Shown piece after piece: positions 52,193-62,900 of a stretch of 64,000 bases of DNA. How positions within the stretch are numbered: the first letter of the stretch is position 1; every line of letters begins with the position of its first letter. The notes beneath the pieces were generated by a model. That model ran no database searches. It was not told where the DNA came from and saw only the letters and a program-made list of their open reading frames with translations. The DNA comes from JAEZKC01 sp046546375 (GTDB lineage: Bacteria; Fibrobacterota; Chitinivibrionia; Chitinivibrionales; Chitinispirillaceae), in NCBI GenBank assembly GCA_046546375.1, contig JBKGXV010000001.1, forward strand, positions 120,460-184,459, given 5' to 3'. A program made the translations under genes and the position numbers.

Positions 52193-53917
52193 TTAGAACT
52201 GCCAATTTTCCTCTGACGGGGAGTCAAGCTGCTTTGTTGTGGGGAAAACAAACTCCTTTTCTCCGAGAGTGATTTTCGCCTTTTTACGGTCTGTTTCCAG
52301 CTCTATTTTCTCATCCGGGTTCCTGTTTTTGTAAAGGTTCGCGAGACAGATGGCTTTTTCCAGACCATCACCTCTGCTGAAATTCCACACTTCGTCCGGT
52401 TGTGCCATGCGGGTCGGTTCGGCGTATATGGATTCGCCGTTTGAATTCTTCAGAAGATTGTAGCACTGCTCTATGCTGAGCTCCGCGGACTCCTGCAGGC
52501 TTACCGGATTTCTTTCGAAAGCAGCTTTAAGAAATGGTTTCCAGGGACAACGGGAGAGATCTCTGTAGGCCATGAATGCCAGATCTACTGTTTCGTTGTC
52601 TCTTGATTTCTCCAGCACCGAAATCGCATCCTGGGCACTTTGCACGCCTTCAAGATTGATTGAAGACGTGGTTTGGAAATGCTTCTGGTTTTCATCGGGA
52701 AGCCGGGGGGTGATTCTGCAGAATTCAATCAGATCGCGGATTACTTCCTCCGCATTGAAGCAGCTGTGGCGCAGCTGTGATTTGAGGTTTTCAAGACTGT
52801 TTGTCTGACTGAAATGTACTCTGTTGCTTTTCAGAAATTCCTCGAGTTCGCTCAGGATTATTCTGTCCGGGTGCGGTTCGGTGTAGTATTCGTCTTCTTC
52901 TATGTCGTGAAGGAGGTGGGATTGGGTTTTATCCCCTACGCGGTATTTGCTGGAGTGTTCGTAGCTGTAGACTTTCTCCGCTTCGATGTAGCGGGGTTTT
53001 CCGCAGCATAGGTGTGCAAGCTGAAAGCAGCGCTGCAGGCGGCTTTTTTGCCGCAGAAAATTGGCCAGTAGTTCATAGGTGATTTCTGTTCTGAGATAAT
53101 CTGAAAGTCTGTTTCTGAACCGCTGGTAGTGGTCCGGATCTATAGTTGCGTTTTCATAAAGAGTATGGATGTAGCCGGTATTGTGAGTGACTACAGTGAC
53201 CCTTTCGTTTTCCAGTGCTCTTCGGGCCTTTGCAGAGAGTTCCGTTCCGTTGAACCACATGTTTTTGGTTACTATGCGGCGGTTGTTGGTGATGACTCCT
53301 TTGGCTATATCCAGAAAATTCTGGGAATGCAGAGGGGTGGCCATCATGAAGATATCCTCAAGCGGTACCTCCGCCACGGCGAACGCGGCCGAGGCATAAA
53401 GGGCGGCAAGGGAGACGCATTCTCCAGCTCCCTGAGGATATCCTTCTCTGAAACGGAATGCCTCCATTGCTTCCAGAGTTTCGGTTTTCCAGTAGGGGAT
53501 GACATTGGAGCTGTATTTGTCCAGGCCGAAATGCCTTCTGATGTCGATGTCGAAATAGTACTTGTCGCCTTCGTATCCGAAAAGCGCATTGCTTTCAGCA
53601 AGGATCTTCTCGTTTATTATATCGGAAAAACGCGAAAGTTCCTTTTCTTTGGTGGTCAGACCCCAGGTGTCCAGGTCGAGATTGAAGGAGAAATGGTCCA
53701 TTATATACTGCTTCAACCGCTGGATTCGTTTCTGGGCATTCATTTTGCCCAGTTTTGAAAACCAGGAATCCTCCTTCCAGCGCCACAGCCGGGGGGACAT
53801 GATATTGGCAAGAAAAAGCGAATACATCAGTTCCGGAAAAATAAATACCTCCATATCGGAAAGGGTGACAGCTGATGAGTATTTCTCCACCGATTTTCTG
53901 TCGCTGCTTTGGTACAT
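52193..53917 (-). CDS. Transglutaminase-like protein of unknown function
   Basis: This 574-residue protein has no signal peptide. About residues 165-230, GYPQGAGECVSLAALYASA with Cys and ATPLHSQNFLDI with His match the Cys-His-Asp pattern of the transglutaminase-like fold. Near the C-terminus (about 530-560) GDGLEKAICLANLYKNRNPDEKI echoes the first unit but lacks the Cys, so a second, dead copy is possible. The N-terminal 130 residues are helical and Trp-rich. I do not recognise a named family. It stands alone. Confidence 0.55.
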   Translation of the reverse strand: MYQSSDRKSVEKYSSAVTLSDMEVFIFPELMYSLFLANIMSPRLWRWKEDSWFSKLGKMNAQKRIQRLKQYIMDHFSFNLDLDTWGLTTKEKELSRFSDIINEKILAESNALFGYEGDKYYFDIDIRRHFGLDKYSSNVIPYWKTETLEAMEAFRFREGYPQGAGECVSLAALYASAAFAVAEVPLEDIFMMATPLHSQNFLDIAKGVITNNRRIVTKNMWFNGTELSAKARRALENERVTVVTHNTGYIHTLYENATIDPDHYQRFRNRLSDYLRTEITYELLANFLRQKSRLQRCFQLAHLCCGKPRYIEAEKVYSYEHSSKYRVGDKTQSHLLHDIEEDEYYTEPHPDRIILSELEEFLKSNRVHFSQTNSLENLKSQLRHSCFNAEEVIRDLIEFCRITPRLPDENQKHFQTTSSINLEGVQSAQDAISVLEKSRDNETVDLAFMAYRDLSRCPWKPFLKAAFERNPVSLQESAELSIEQCYNLLKNSNGESIYAEPTRMAQPDEVWNFSRGDGLEKAICLANLYKNRNPDEKIELETDRKKAKITLGEKEFVFPTTKQLDSPSEENWQF

Positions 53918-54253
53918 GCTGTTTTCCTTTTCAGATAAAGTCGCTCTGTTTTTTTAACATTTTATATTGCTTGAGCATGCCGGAAATGCTTCCCTGATAA
54001 GATAATTAACGCCATTTTCATGTTTTTAAGGCATGTGAATTGCTGGGAAAAGGAAGTGATCTTCCGTTTTCCTGCGAAAAAAGGACTTTCTGTACTGTTC
54101 AACATTTATTTTGCAGTTTCACCTTTTTTGCGGTTGCAGGAACTGAAAAAATCCTGTCGGCATCAGATGCTTCGCTTAAACGAACCTGGTCGTTCTGATG
54201 TTTTGTGATTTACTGGAAACTGATTTGACAGTTTATATACGAATGGAGCAGCT
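53918..54253. other. 336-base gap between divergent genes
   Basis: Upstream region of the transglutaminase-like gene (minus) and the dehydratase/activase gene (plus). TTGACA is present at 54225-54230 without a matching minus-10 box. The short open frame at 54020-54208 lacks a ribosome site and coding character. I see no RNA or repeat. Confidence 0.35.
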
Positions 54254-57200
54254 ATGAAGACATTTGGCGTCTGTTTTGGAGCCACCACTATTCAGTATGT
54301 AAAACTTGCTGTGGAAAATGACAGCAGCAAAATTGAATCGAGCGGCCGTATTGCTCATGAAGGGGATCCCAAGGAGATCATTTTTGATCTGTTGAGTAAA
54401 AATGCCGATATTGACAGAGTCGCTGTAACCGGGAGGGCCTTTCGGGCAAATGTCGATCTCTCCAGCATATCCGAACCGGAAGCTGTGGAGTATGCATTAG
54501 GTGAAATGTATAAAGGAAAAGATTTTCCGGAACTGGTGGTCAGCTCCGGTGGTGAAACTCAGCTTGTTTATGTGATCAATCCCAAGGGAGGGATAAGTTC
54601 AGTACACTCCGGCAACAAGTGTGCTTCCGGAACGGGGGAGTTTTTTCTTCAGCAGATCCGCAGAATGGGTCTGGAGCTTGAAGAGGCTGTTGAACTTGCC
54701 AAAAAGGGCACCCCTCACAGAATCGCAGGCCGCTGCAGCGTGTTTTGTAAAAGTGACTGCACACACGCGCTCAATAAAGGAGAGCCTAGAGAGAATGTCG
54801 CTGCAGGTCTTTGTCTTATGATGGCTGATAAGATCAGTGAATTGGTTAAGGATATGAGCAGTGAGAGAGCAGCTCTTATCGGTGGCGGATCGCTCAACAC
54901 TGCTATGGTCGAGATACTTAAAAAACGGTTCGGAAGGCTGGATGTACTTCCCACAGCTGCTGTTTTCGAAGCGTATGGAGCGGCACTTTGGGCTGCAGAG
55001 AACGAGTGTGTGGCTTTGCCGGATGATTACAGCTCAGCTATTCACGATGCCGCTACTTCTTTTGGCAGACATACGCCCCTCAACGAAGCTATGGGTCTGG
55101 TCTCTTTCAAGGAAATCAAAAAGGATAATGCTCACAAGGGTGATGAATGCATACTTGGGTTGGATGTGGGATCCACTACAACCAAAGCAGTTCTGATGCG
55201 CAGAGAGGATATGGCCATGGTGGCTTCGGTGTATCTGCGCACTAATGGCGATCCCATCCAGGCCTCCCGAAACTGTTATAAAGCCATTCGTGATCAGATC
55301 GGTGACACGGAGTTGAGCATAACAGGTCTGGGAGTCACCGGCTCGGGGCGGCAGATAGCTGCGCTTCATGCATTATCCGACAGTGTGATAAATGAAATCA
55401 TCGCCCATGCTACTGCTGCGGCTTATTTCGACAAGGATGTGGATACGATTTTTGAAATCGGGGGGCAGGATGCAAAATACACTTACCTTACAGGTGGAGT
55501 TCCTTCCGATTATGCAATGAATGAGGCCTGCAGTGCCGGTACCGGTTCCTTTCTGGAAGAATCCGCCAGGGAATCACTCAATGTCATGACAGAGCAGATT
55601 GGTGACCGGGCTCTGAAAGGCGATTCACCTCCCAATTTTACAGATCAGTGTTCGGCTTTCATTTCAAGCGATATCAAGGTTGCCGGACAGGAGGGTATCG
55701 GCAAGGATGACATTCTTGCAGGACTCGTGTATTCCATATGCATGAACTATCTCAATCGGGTAAAGGGGTCGAGGCCGGTTGGAAAGAAAATATTCATGCA
55801 GGGCGGAGTGTGCTACAACAAGGCTGTTCCGGTGGCCATGGCTTCACTTATGCAGCATCAGATCGTTGTTCCGCCGGAGCCGGGGCTCATGGGGGCGTTC
55901 GGGGTGGCGCTGGAGACATCGAAACGGATTGATCTAAGGATTATTGATCCTGTACAGTTTGATCTCGATGAGCTTATTGAGCGTGAAGCCTCCCGTGAGG
56001 GAAGTTTTGTCTGTGCCGGAGGCAAGGAGAAGTGTGATCGCAAATGTGAAATCGCCCGTATCAGAATAAACGGCAAAATGTACCCCTTCGGAGGAGTGTG
56101 CAACAAATACTACAACATGCGGCTTCACAAGGAAGTCGACGTGGAGGAATTTGATCTTGTCGCACTGCGCAATCATCTCCTTTTTGATGAATACGGCATA
56201 AAGGACGAGCATATCCCGGAGGACCAGGACAAACCGACTCGTACTGTGGGAATTATGAGATCGTTTCTCACCCATGCCTACTATCCTCTGTATTCCAATT
56301 TTTTCCATGAAATGGGATTCAGAGTTGTTTTGTCCGATGAAATTGATCAGGAGGGGATTTCTCGTATCGAGGCGGCATTCTGTCTCCCTGCGGAGCTTAC
56401 TCATGGAAGCTTTCTCAATCTGCTCAAAAAGAAACTCGATTATATATTTCTGCCTCATATTTCTCAGATTCCCGTTCCAAATGTCCCTACATACAGTAAA
56501 ACATGTGTGTTTGTACAGGGGGAGCCTTACTATCTGAGAACCACTTTCCGCAGAGAACTTGAACAGTCGCCTACAGTTCTGCTTTCACCGGTTCTGCGTA
56601 TGGATGCCCAGTTTGAAAGAGCTGAAAATGCTCTTATTGAAATGGCTGTGGCCATGGGGATGAGTGAACGGAAAGCCAGGGAGGCTTTCAGGAAGGCATG
56701 CAGCAGGCAGCGAGCGTTCGAAAAAGAACTTCAGGTGCACGGGCAGAAGGCTCTTGAGTATCTTGAATCTCATCAGGATACTTTCGGGCTGGTGATATTC
56801 GGCCGTCCCTACAATGCATTTGCCTCCGATGCCAATATGGGCATTCCTCACAAGGCGGGATCAAGAGGTTATATGGTTATCCCTTATGATATGCTGCCTT
56901 CGGCCGATTATAAGGTTGATAAGCAGATGTATTGGGCCATGGGGCAGAAAATTATGAAGGCGGCTCAGTTTGTAAAGGAAAAGGAGAGACTGTTCGGGAT
57001 CTTCATCACCAATTTCTCCTGCGGACCCGATTCATTCGTACTCAAATATTTCCGCAATCTCATGAAATCAAAGCCCTCGCTCACTCTGGAACTGGATCAG
57101 CACACGGCTGATGCGGGAATCGATACTCGTATAGAAGCTGCGCTGGATATCATGCAGAGTTATCTTCGGATTTATAAAAATCTGCCTTCCGAAGACACTT

Positions 57201-58648
57201 CATTCGTGCCGGCAAGAGTGGTGGATGGAAAAGAGATCAAGGTAATCGGCTCCGATGGGAAACAGTACAGCCTTCAGGACCCCAAAGTGGAGCTGCTCAT
57301 ACCATCAATGGGTCGTTACGGTTCAGAAGCGGCTGCTGCGGTTTTCAGAAATATGGGTATTGATGCCCGAGCTCTTCCCATTGCGGACAAGGATGTTCTC
57401 AATCTGGGCAGAAAGAACACCAGCTGCAAGGAATGTCTTCCCTATATCGTCACCACCGGTTCCTATTTGAATTATCTTCAGAACCGTAAGGACAAAGACA
57501 GGATTTCGCTATTCTTTATGGCTACCGGAGGCGGCCCTTGCAGACTGGGTCAGTACGGCAGATCTGTGGGGCAGCTTATTGAAAATCATCAGATTCCCAA
57601 TGCGGCCGTGTTGACCATGACAGATGAGAATGGGTATGCTGGTATGGGCAGTCGCAATCTTCTCAAGGCTTGGCAGGGAATAGTTGTTTCGGATGTTTTC
57701 GCTGATATTAGAAGTATGCTTTCTGTGGCTGCTGCGGACAGGGAGAAAGCACTCGAGATTCTGGAGCAGTGCTGGGCGGAGATGATCAGTTATTTCGAAG
57801 GCAAGCTTTCCACCCGTGTTTCCACACTGCTTTCCATCATTGCCAAACGTATTTCCGAAATCCCTCTCAAGGTGAAGCCTTCGGACATACCGGTAATTTC
57901 TCTGATTGGAGAAATTTTTGTCAGAAGAGATGAATTTTCGCGCAAAAACATTGTGGATTATTTGGAAAAGCGCGGGTTTATGGTCAGGGTCGCTCCTGTG
58001 AGTGAGTATCTCTGCTACAGTAATTTTGTTCTCAATTCCAAACTAGGAGAGCGGGAGTTTGAATTCAAGGATCAGTTCAAGATCAAGATCACCTCTCAGC
58101 TGCAGGAATGGTGGGAGCGTAGAATCAAATCGATTCTTGCAGAGAGCGGGTTGTATCATTTCGAGATGATCGAGGTGGAGAAAACGATTCATTCAGCCAC
58201 CCATCTGGTGAACGTGAATTTCAGGGGTGAGGCGATTCTGACTGTTGGTCTTGGACTCAGGGAGATACTCGATGATTCCTGTGGAGTGATTTCCATCGGA
58301 CCATTCGGCTGCATGCCTTCGAGGGTTGCCGAATCGATTCTGAAAAAGGAGATGAATGTGATCGGTAAATCCAGGATTCCCGGCTGGAGCGAAAAAGCTC
58401 ATGAATACGAGGATATCGGAGAATTTCCATTTCTGGCCTTGGAAACTGATGGCAGTCCTTTCCCTCAGCTGATAGAAGCTAATATGGAGGCTTTTGTGCT
58501 GCAGGCAAGGCGGCTGCATGAGTTCCACAAGAAGTGTAGGGAGAAGAGAAAAATTTCCCAAGGATTTTCAATGAAGGAGTTTTCTGCAAGAATTTACGAT
58601 CTTGTGAGTGCCAATTCTTTTGGTATTCTCGCAAAAAGAAAAACCTGA
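54254..58648 (+). CDS. Fused acyl-CoA dehydratase and tandem activase
   Basis: This 1464-residue protein begins with two BadF/BcrA-type ASKHA ATPase domains (about 1-255 and 290-560). Each carries the cysteine pair that in HgdC-type activases holds a [4Fe-4S] cluster across a dimer: CASGTGEF with RCSVFC, and CSAGTGSF with DQCSAF. A DUF2229 region with CAGGKEKCDRKCEI and GVCNKYYN follows (about 590-870), then 2-hydroxyacyl-CoA-dehydratase-like parts (about 880-1400) with FSCGPDSF and CLPYIVTTG. Such activases use ATP to push one electron to a dehydratase. The substrate of this fused type is unknown. GGAG precedes the ATG. Confidence 0.9.
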   Translation: MKTFGVCFGATTIQYVKLAVENDSSKIESSGRIAHEGDPKEIIFDLLSKNADIDRVAVTGRAFRANVDLSSISEPEAVEYALGEMYKGKDFPELVVSSGGETQLVYVINPKGGISSVHSGNKCASGTGEFFLQQIRRMGLELEEAVELAKKGTPHRIAGRCSVFCKSDCTHALNKGEPRENVAAGLCLMMADKISELVKDMSSERAALIGGGSLNTAMVEILKKRFGRLDVLPTAAVFEAYGAALWAAENECVALPDDYSSAIHDAATSFGRHTPLNEAMGLVSFKEIKKDNAHKGDECILGLDVGSTTTKAVLMRREDMAMVASVYLRTNGDPIQASRNCYKAIRDQIGDTELSITGLGVTGSGRQIAALHALSDSVINEIIAHATAAAYFDKDVDTIFEIGGQDAKYTYLTGGVPSDYAMNEACSAGTGSFLEESARESLNVMTEQIGDRALKGDSPPNFTDQCSAFISSDIKVAGQEGIGKDDILAGLVYSICMNYLNRVKGSRPVGKKIFMQGGVCYNKAVPVAMASLMQHQIVVPPEPGLMGAFGVALETSKRIDLRIIDPVQFDLDELIEREASREGSFVCAGGKEKCDRKCEIARIRINGKMYPFGGVCNKYYNMRLHKEVDVEEFDLVALRNHLLFDEYGIKDEHIPEDQDKPTRTVGIMRSFLTHAYYPLYSNFFHEMGFRVVLSDEIDQEGISRIEAAFCLPAELTHGSFLNLLKKKLDYIFLPHISQIPVPNVPTYSKTCVFVQGEPYYLRTTFRRELEQSPTVLLSPVLRMDAQFERAENALIEMAVAMGMSERKAREAFRKACSRQRAFEKELQVHGQKALEYLESHQDTFGLVIFGRPYNAFASDANMGIPHKAGSRGYMVIPYDMLPSADYKVDKQMYWAMGQKIMKAAQFVKEKERLFGIFITNFSCGPDSFVLKYFRNLMKSKPSLTLELDQHTADAGIDTRIEAALDIMQSYLRIYKNLPSEDTSFVPARVVDGKEIKVIGSDGKQYSLQDPKVELLIPSMGRYGSEAAAAVFRNMGIDARALPIADKDVLNLGRKNTSCKECLPYIVTTGSYLNYLQNRKDKDRISLFFMATGGGPCRLGQYGRSVGQLIENHQIPNAAVLTMTDENGYAGMGSRNLLKAWQGIVVSDVFADIRSMLSVAAADREKALEILEQCWAEMISYFEGKLSTRVSTLLSIIAKRISEIPLKVKPSDIPVISLIGEIFVRRDEFSRKNIVDYLEKRGFMVRVAPVSEYLCYSNFVLNSKLGEREFEFKDQFKIKITSQLQEWWERRIKSILAESGLYHFEMIEVEKTIHSATHLVNVNFRGEAILTVGLGLREILDDSCGVISIGPFGCMPSRVAESILKKEMNVIGKSRIPGWSEKAHEYEDIGEFPFLALETDGSPFPQLIEANMEAFVLQARRLHEFHKKCREKRKISQGFSMKEFSARIYDLVSANSFGILAKRKT

Positions 58649-58674
58649 GGGAGTGAGAGCGTTTTCGTTTTGGT

Positions 58675-58705
58675 GGGAAAGCCGGTTTGGCTTTCCCTTT
58701 TTTTT
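58675..58705 (+). terminator. Rho-independent terminator after the fused dehydratase gene
   Basis: GGGAAAGCC (58675-58683) pairs with GGCTTTCCC (58689-58697) across a five-base loop, then eight T. Confidence 0.92.
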
Positions 58706-58766
58706 GGTGCTGTATGTGTATGAAATGCTTTCAAACAGACGGCTGTAAGTTGTTCTTTCATGTATC

Positions 58767-58795
58767 TTTATGGTTCAAAGCAGGGCTGGTATTAT
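58767..58795 (+). promoter_or_regulatory. Possible promoter of the DAHP synthase gene
   Basis: TTTATG (58767-58772) and TATTAT (58790-58795) are 17 bases apart; the minus-35 box is weak. The gene starts at 58826. Confidence 0.35.
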
Positions 58796-58825
58796 ATTTC
58801 ATAATACAAGCGCAGGGAGTTTTCT

Positions 58826-59893
58826 ATGATAATTCATATGGCAAAACAGGCCACTCCGGAGCAGGAAAAGCGTGTTTTCCAGAAAATCACGGATGCTGGA
58901 TTCGGCTATGAGATAATTCACGGTTCCACCGGAATAGATGTGATAGGTATTCTGGGGGATCTTTCCGGCGTTGAGGAGAGTTTTTTCAGTGAACTGGAGG
59001 GCGTGGACAAAGTGATCCGTATATCCAAGCCCTACAAACTGGTTTCAAGAGAGTATTCCTCGGTATCCAAGGTGATTTCGGTAGGGGATTTAAAGATAGG
59101 GGGCAGAGAACTAGCCATTATGGCAGGACCCTGTTCACTTGAATCCGAGCAGCAGATGATGACCATTGGACAGTATGTGGCCTCTTTGGGAATCGGAATC
59201 ATAAGGGGCGGGGCCTATAAGCCCAGAACATCACCTTACAGCTTCCAGGGCATGGGTCTTGAGGGGCTTAAGCTGCTTGCAGCCGTGAGAGAGAGGTTCG
59301 GTCTTAAAATTGTAACTGAAGCTACTGGTCTGCACCACCATGTGGGAAAAGACGGCCTAAAGGAGAAACGCAATGTGCTGGAGAATGTCATAGAGTATGC
59401 AGATATAATTCAGATCGGTGCACGCAATATGAAATCCTACGGGTTTCTTCAGGAACTCGGGATTCTCACCAAGGACAGCAAAAAACCTATTCTTCTGAAG
59501 CGGGGGGATTCCTCCACTTTGAAGGATTTTCTTCTGGCTGCTGAATATATTGTTTCAAACGGCAATCCCAATGTCATTCTCTGTCTGAGAGGAATCCGTA
59601 CCTTTGAAGAGGAGAAGTTCCAGCGTTTCACACCGGATATTGGGGCTGTAACAGTTCTCAAAAGAGAGTCAAACCTACCTGTCGTGTTTGACCCTTCTCA
59701 CTCAGCCGGATACAGAGCCAGCGTCCCCGGCGTTTCTCTGGGCGCTGTAGCTGCCGGAGCAGACGGGCTTCTAATTGAAACACATCATGATCCTGCAAAC
59801 GCTTTGTGTGACGGGGAACAGTGTGTTCTTGAAAATCAGCTTGCATATATCAAAACAAAATCCGATGCCATCCGCAAGCTTCTTTTGGAATGA
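58826..59893 (+). CDS. aroF: 3-deoxy-7-phosphoheptulonate synthase
   Basis: DAHP synthase condenses phosphoenolpyruvate and erythrose 4-phosphate at the start of the shikimate pathway. 355 residues. About 1-85 are a ferredoxin-like regulatory domain as in the Thermotoga-type enzyme, which binds aromatic amino acids. The barrel follows with IMAGPCSLES, RGGAYKPRTSPYSFQG, DIIQIGARNMKSYG, LLKRG, and FDPSHSAGYR. A segment TGLHHHVGKDGLKEKRNVLEN is longer than in the common form. GGGAG six bases before the ATG supports the start. No other aro gene is close. Confidence 0.93.
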   Translation: MIIHMAKQATPEQEKRVFQKITDAGFGYEIIHGSTGIDVIGILGDLSGVEESFFSELEGVDKVIRISKPYKLVSREYSSVSKVISVGDLKIGGRELAIMAGPCSLESEQQMMTIGQYVASLGIGIIRGGAYKPRTSPYSFQGMGLEGLKLLAAVRERFGLKIVTEATGLHHHVGKDGLKEKRNVLENVIEYADIIQIGARNMKSYGFLQELGILTKDSKKPILLKRGDSSTLKDFLLAAEYIVSNGNPNVILCLRGIRTFEEEKFQRFTPDIGAVTVLKRESNLPVVFDPSHSAGYRASVPGVSLGAVAAGADGLLIETHHDPANALCDGEQCVLENQLAYIKTKSDAIRKLLLE

Positions 59894-59941
59894 AAATAGT
59901 AGTGTCCGCAAACAATTATTGTCAATGAGTCTGCCTTTTCT

Positions 59942-62900
59942 ATGAAATACAAAACAGTTCTTTTCTTTTTGATTTCAGCAGTCTGTTTTTCTGCTTCCGC
60001 TTCAGTCGAGGTTCTTGAAAACAACCCCCGAAGACTTGTTCTGCGATGGGAAATGGATGATTTCGATACGGTATCCGTTCAGGATTCCACAGGAATCAGT
60101 ACGCTTCTGTCCTTTGCTGAAGATAATGTGGTCACAGGTGATCCGGGAGAAGTGTTACTGCCCGGGTATTCTATGAATGTCGGGGTACCTGTTAAGGGAA
60201 ACGTGCGGGTAAGTGTTTCCCCGGAGGAGGTTTACACTCAGAAGCTGGCTAATCCGCTCAAGAAAAGGAACGGGGTCAGTGACTCGTTGGATTTTTCAGC
60301 TGGATGGGTAAGTGAACCAATCTACAAACATTTAAGGGAATATCGTGCTGCACAAGTTGTTGTCCGGCCATTCCAGAGTTATGAAGACAAGGAGATCCGT
60401 ATACTCAAAAGAGCTGTAATCACGTTCTCGTTCCCATCTTCAGAGCATAGCGGGCACCGGTGGGAGCCTTCCTCGGATTATGAAAGAATGGTGAGAAAAC
60501 TGCTTGTGAATTTCAGTACAGCTCAGGGATGGTTCGGTACTGATCGGGTTTTGTCCAAAACTTCTTCGGAGAGTGCGTTTCCTCTTTTTGGACAGAAGGT
60601 ATACAGGTTCAGTATCGGTGATGGCAGCAGGGACCTGAATGAAACCAGTACGAAAAAAAACGGGGTAGTGAAAATCCGGGGAGAACGCATACAGTCTCTT
60701 TTCGGAGAGAGTGTGAAGTTTTCAACCGTTGCACTTTATGCTTCTGTGAAAGGTGAGCTGGATCAGACGGTACCAACCGAGGGTAGTATACCTGCCGGGG
60801 TTTTCGAGATCCCTACTATGCGTTTTGATTTTGATGGGGACGGCAATGTTGATTCGGAAGACTATATTCTGGCATATGTCAGTGAAGCTTCCGATTGGGA
60901 ATACAACAGTTATGTGCAGAAATTCACTTTCGGTACAAATCGCTATGATGATTACCGTACGTTCTGGCTTACGGTTAAAGAAAATGGGGAAAGCAGTCAA
61001 ATGGCTTCCTTTAACGAGCCTGACGGAGAAGGGGTTTATACTCAATATTTTGAGAATAATGTTTATCTTCGCGAACCTTTGATTTTGGCTCACAATTCTC
61101 GCGAGGGAGGTATCAACTGGGCATGGAAAAAGTTTGAAAAAAGTGATTCCGACACGATTATAGATTTGAATCTTCCCGGGCTGGAGAAGGAATACAGCGG
61201 TCATGTTCTTTTTAACAGATCATATTCCTCCTACAATACCGGGATAAGCGCCTCTTTGGGAGAGACGGATCTCTGCAGCGACTGCAGAGATAGTTGGAGT
61301 ACAATAAATGATTGGGAAAGCGATCAGCTCAGGATAGAATTTTTCGACAATACAGTTGATCAGAAAGGTTTCTACGAACTTTCAGGAATTCATCTGCGGT
61401 ACCAGCGCAGGCTTGAGATCGACTCCGAGGTGCAAAAACTGGAGGTTTTTTCATCCAACAGCGCGGATACTGTTGAATATCATCTGTCGAAATCTGGAAA
61501 TGACCTTGCTTTTATTTTCCGTGTCCCCCCCGACGAGTCTGAGGTTTCTCTGGTGGACACGGTCAGAAATCCTGCCGGAGGCGAATACAGTTGGGTCGAT
61601 GAAGGAAGGCGGGGGATCAGGTATATGATACTGAAGGAAACAGAAATCGTTGATGTGAGTGATTCTCTTGAAGCAGTGCATTATAGTAATGAAAATCCTT
61701 ACATTGTCCGAAATCTCAGAAATACTGCCAATCAGACTGATTATCTGATTGTAACGCATTCGGATTTTCTTTCCGCGGCTATGGAACTTGCCCGGCATAA
61801 GAAGGAATTTCGATTTTCATCACCCAAGATCGTTTTGATTGATGATGTGTACAATCAGTTTTCCGGAGGGAACACGGATCCTTCGGCTCTGAGGAATTTT
61901 TTCGCATATGTGTACAGAAACTGGAATAGGGGAGATGAACTTTCCTATGTGGTTCTTTTCGGTTCGGGGCATTATGATTACAAACACCTGAACACTAATT
62001 CTCCCAATTTTCTTCCTACAGCTCAGATCGGTGGTGAATGTACAGAAGATTACTTTGTTTTTCTGAAGCCTGGTGCATCGTATGAATCACAGGATGAGGG
62101 GTATTACTATATTGGTCGGCTCCCGGTGAAGAGTGAATCGGAGGGTTACTCCATAGTGGAAAAGATAGTTGAACTGGAGGAGCCCCAGGTTGCTGAATAC
62201 GATTCCTGGCGCAACAGAGTTGTTTTTGTGGCTGATGATGACCAGCAGGGTGAAAAATATGATGAGATCAACCGCTCCTCGATTCCCCATCATGTGTCTT
62301 CCGAACGGGTGGTTGAAAAAGTTGAACAACAGAGGCCATCTCTTGATATAAGAAAAGTATATCTTTTTGATTATGAATGGAATGAGCAGTATGCAAAACC
62401 GGGAGCGACACGAGCTTTGATCAATGAGATCAACAGCGGGGCTGCTGCTGTCAACTGGTTCGGGCATGGAATCGATTATCAGTGGTCCGATGAGCACCTT
62501 TTTACTAAAGAGGATGTAGTAGGACTTTATAACCGGAATCGGTACCCTCTTGTGACATCCTTTTCCTGTTCTGTCGGTAAGTTCGACAAACCTGATGAGG
62601 TGTGTCTGTCGGCTTTGCTGGTAAAGCAACCCAGAGCTGGGGCAATCGCCACAATCTCAAGTACCCGTGAGGTGATTGCAAGTAATAACGAGAGACTTGC
62701 GGTTGCATTCTACTCTGCACTGTTTGATTCCACGGACAATGCTTCAGTAGGAATGGCTCTGAATTATGCTAAAGTAAATTATGAGAACCATAACAACAGA
62801 CCTTATGTCCTTCTGGGAGATCCCTCCATAATCATGGCTGACATAAGCCGGGAAGTCGATATTGCTCTTACAGACGATAATGGAATTGCTCAGGATTCTC

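Noticed and set aside
53129..53758. Open frame of 209 codons on the plus strand
   Set aside because: Shadow of the transglutaminase-like gene on the other strand; low-complexity Val/Gly/Phe-rich translation without a ribosome site.
54020..54208. Possible 62-codon gene in the gap before the dehydratase gene
   Set aside because: No ribosome site, no recognisable motif, and composition like non-coding DNA.
58687..58911. Small open frame between the dehydratase gene and aroF
   Set aside because: It starts inside the terminator stem and overlaps the true aroF start; no coding character.
62087..62629. Open frame of 180 codons on the minus strand
   Set aside because: Opposite the catalytic domain of the PorU-like peptidase; not plausible as a gene.
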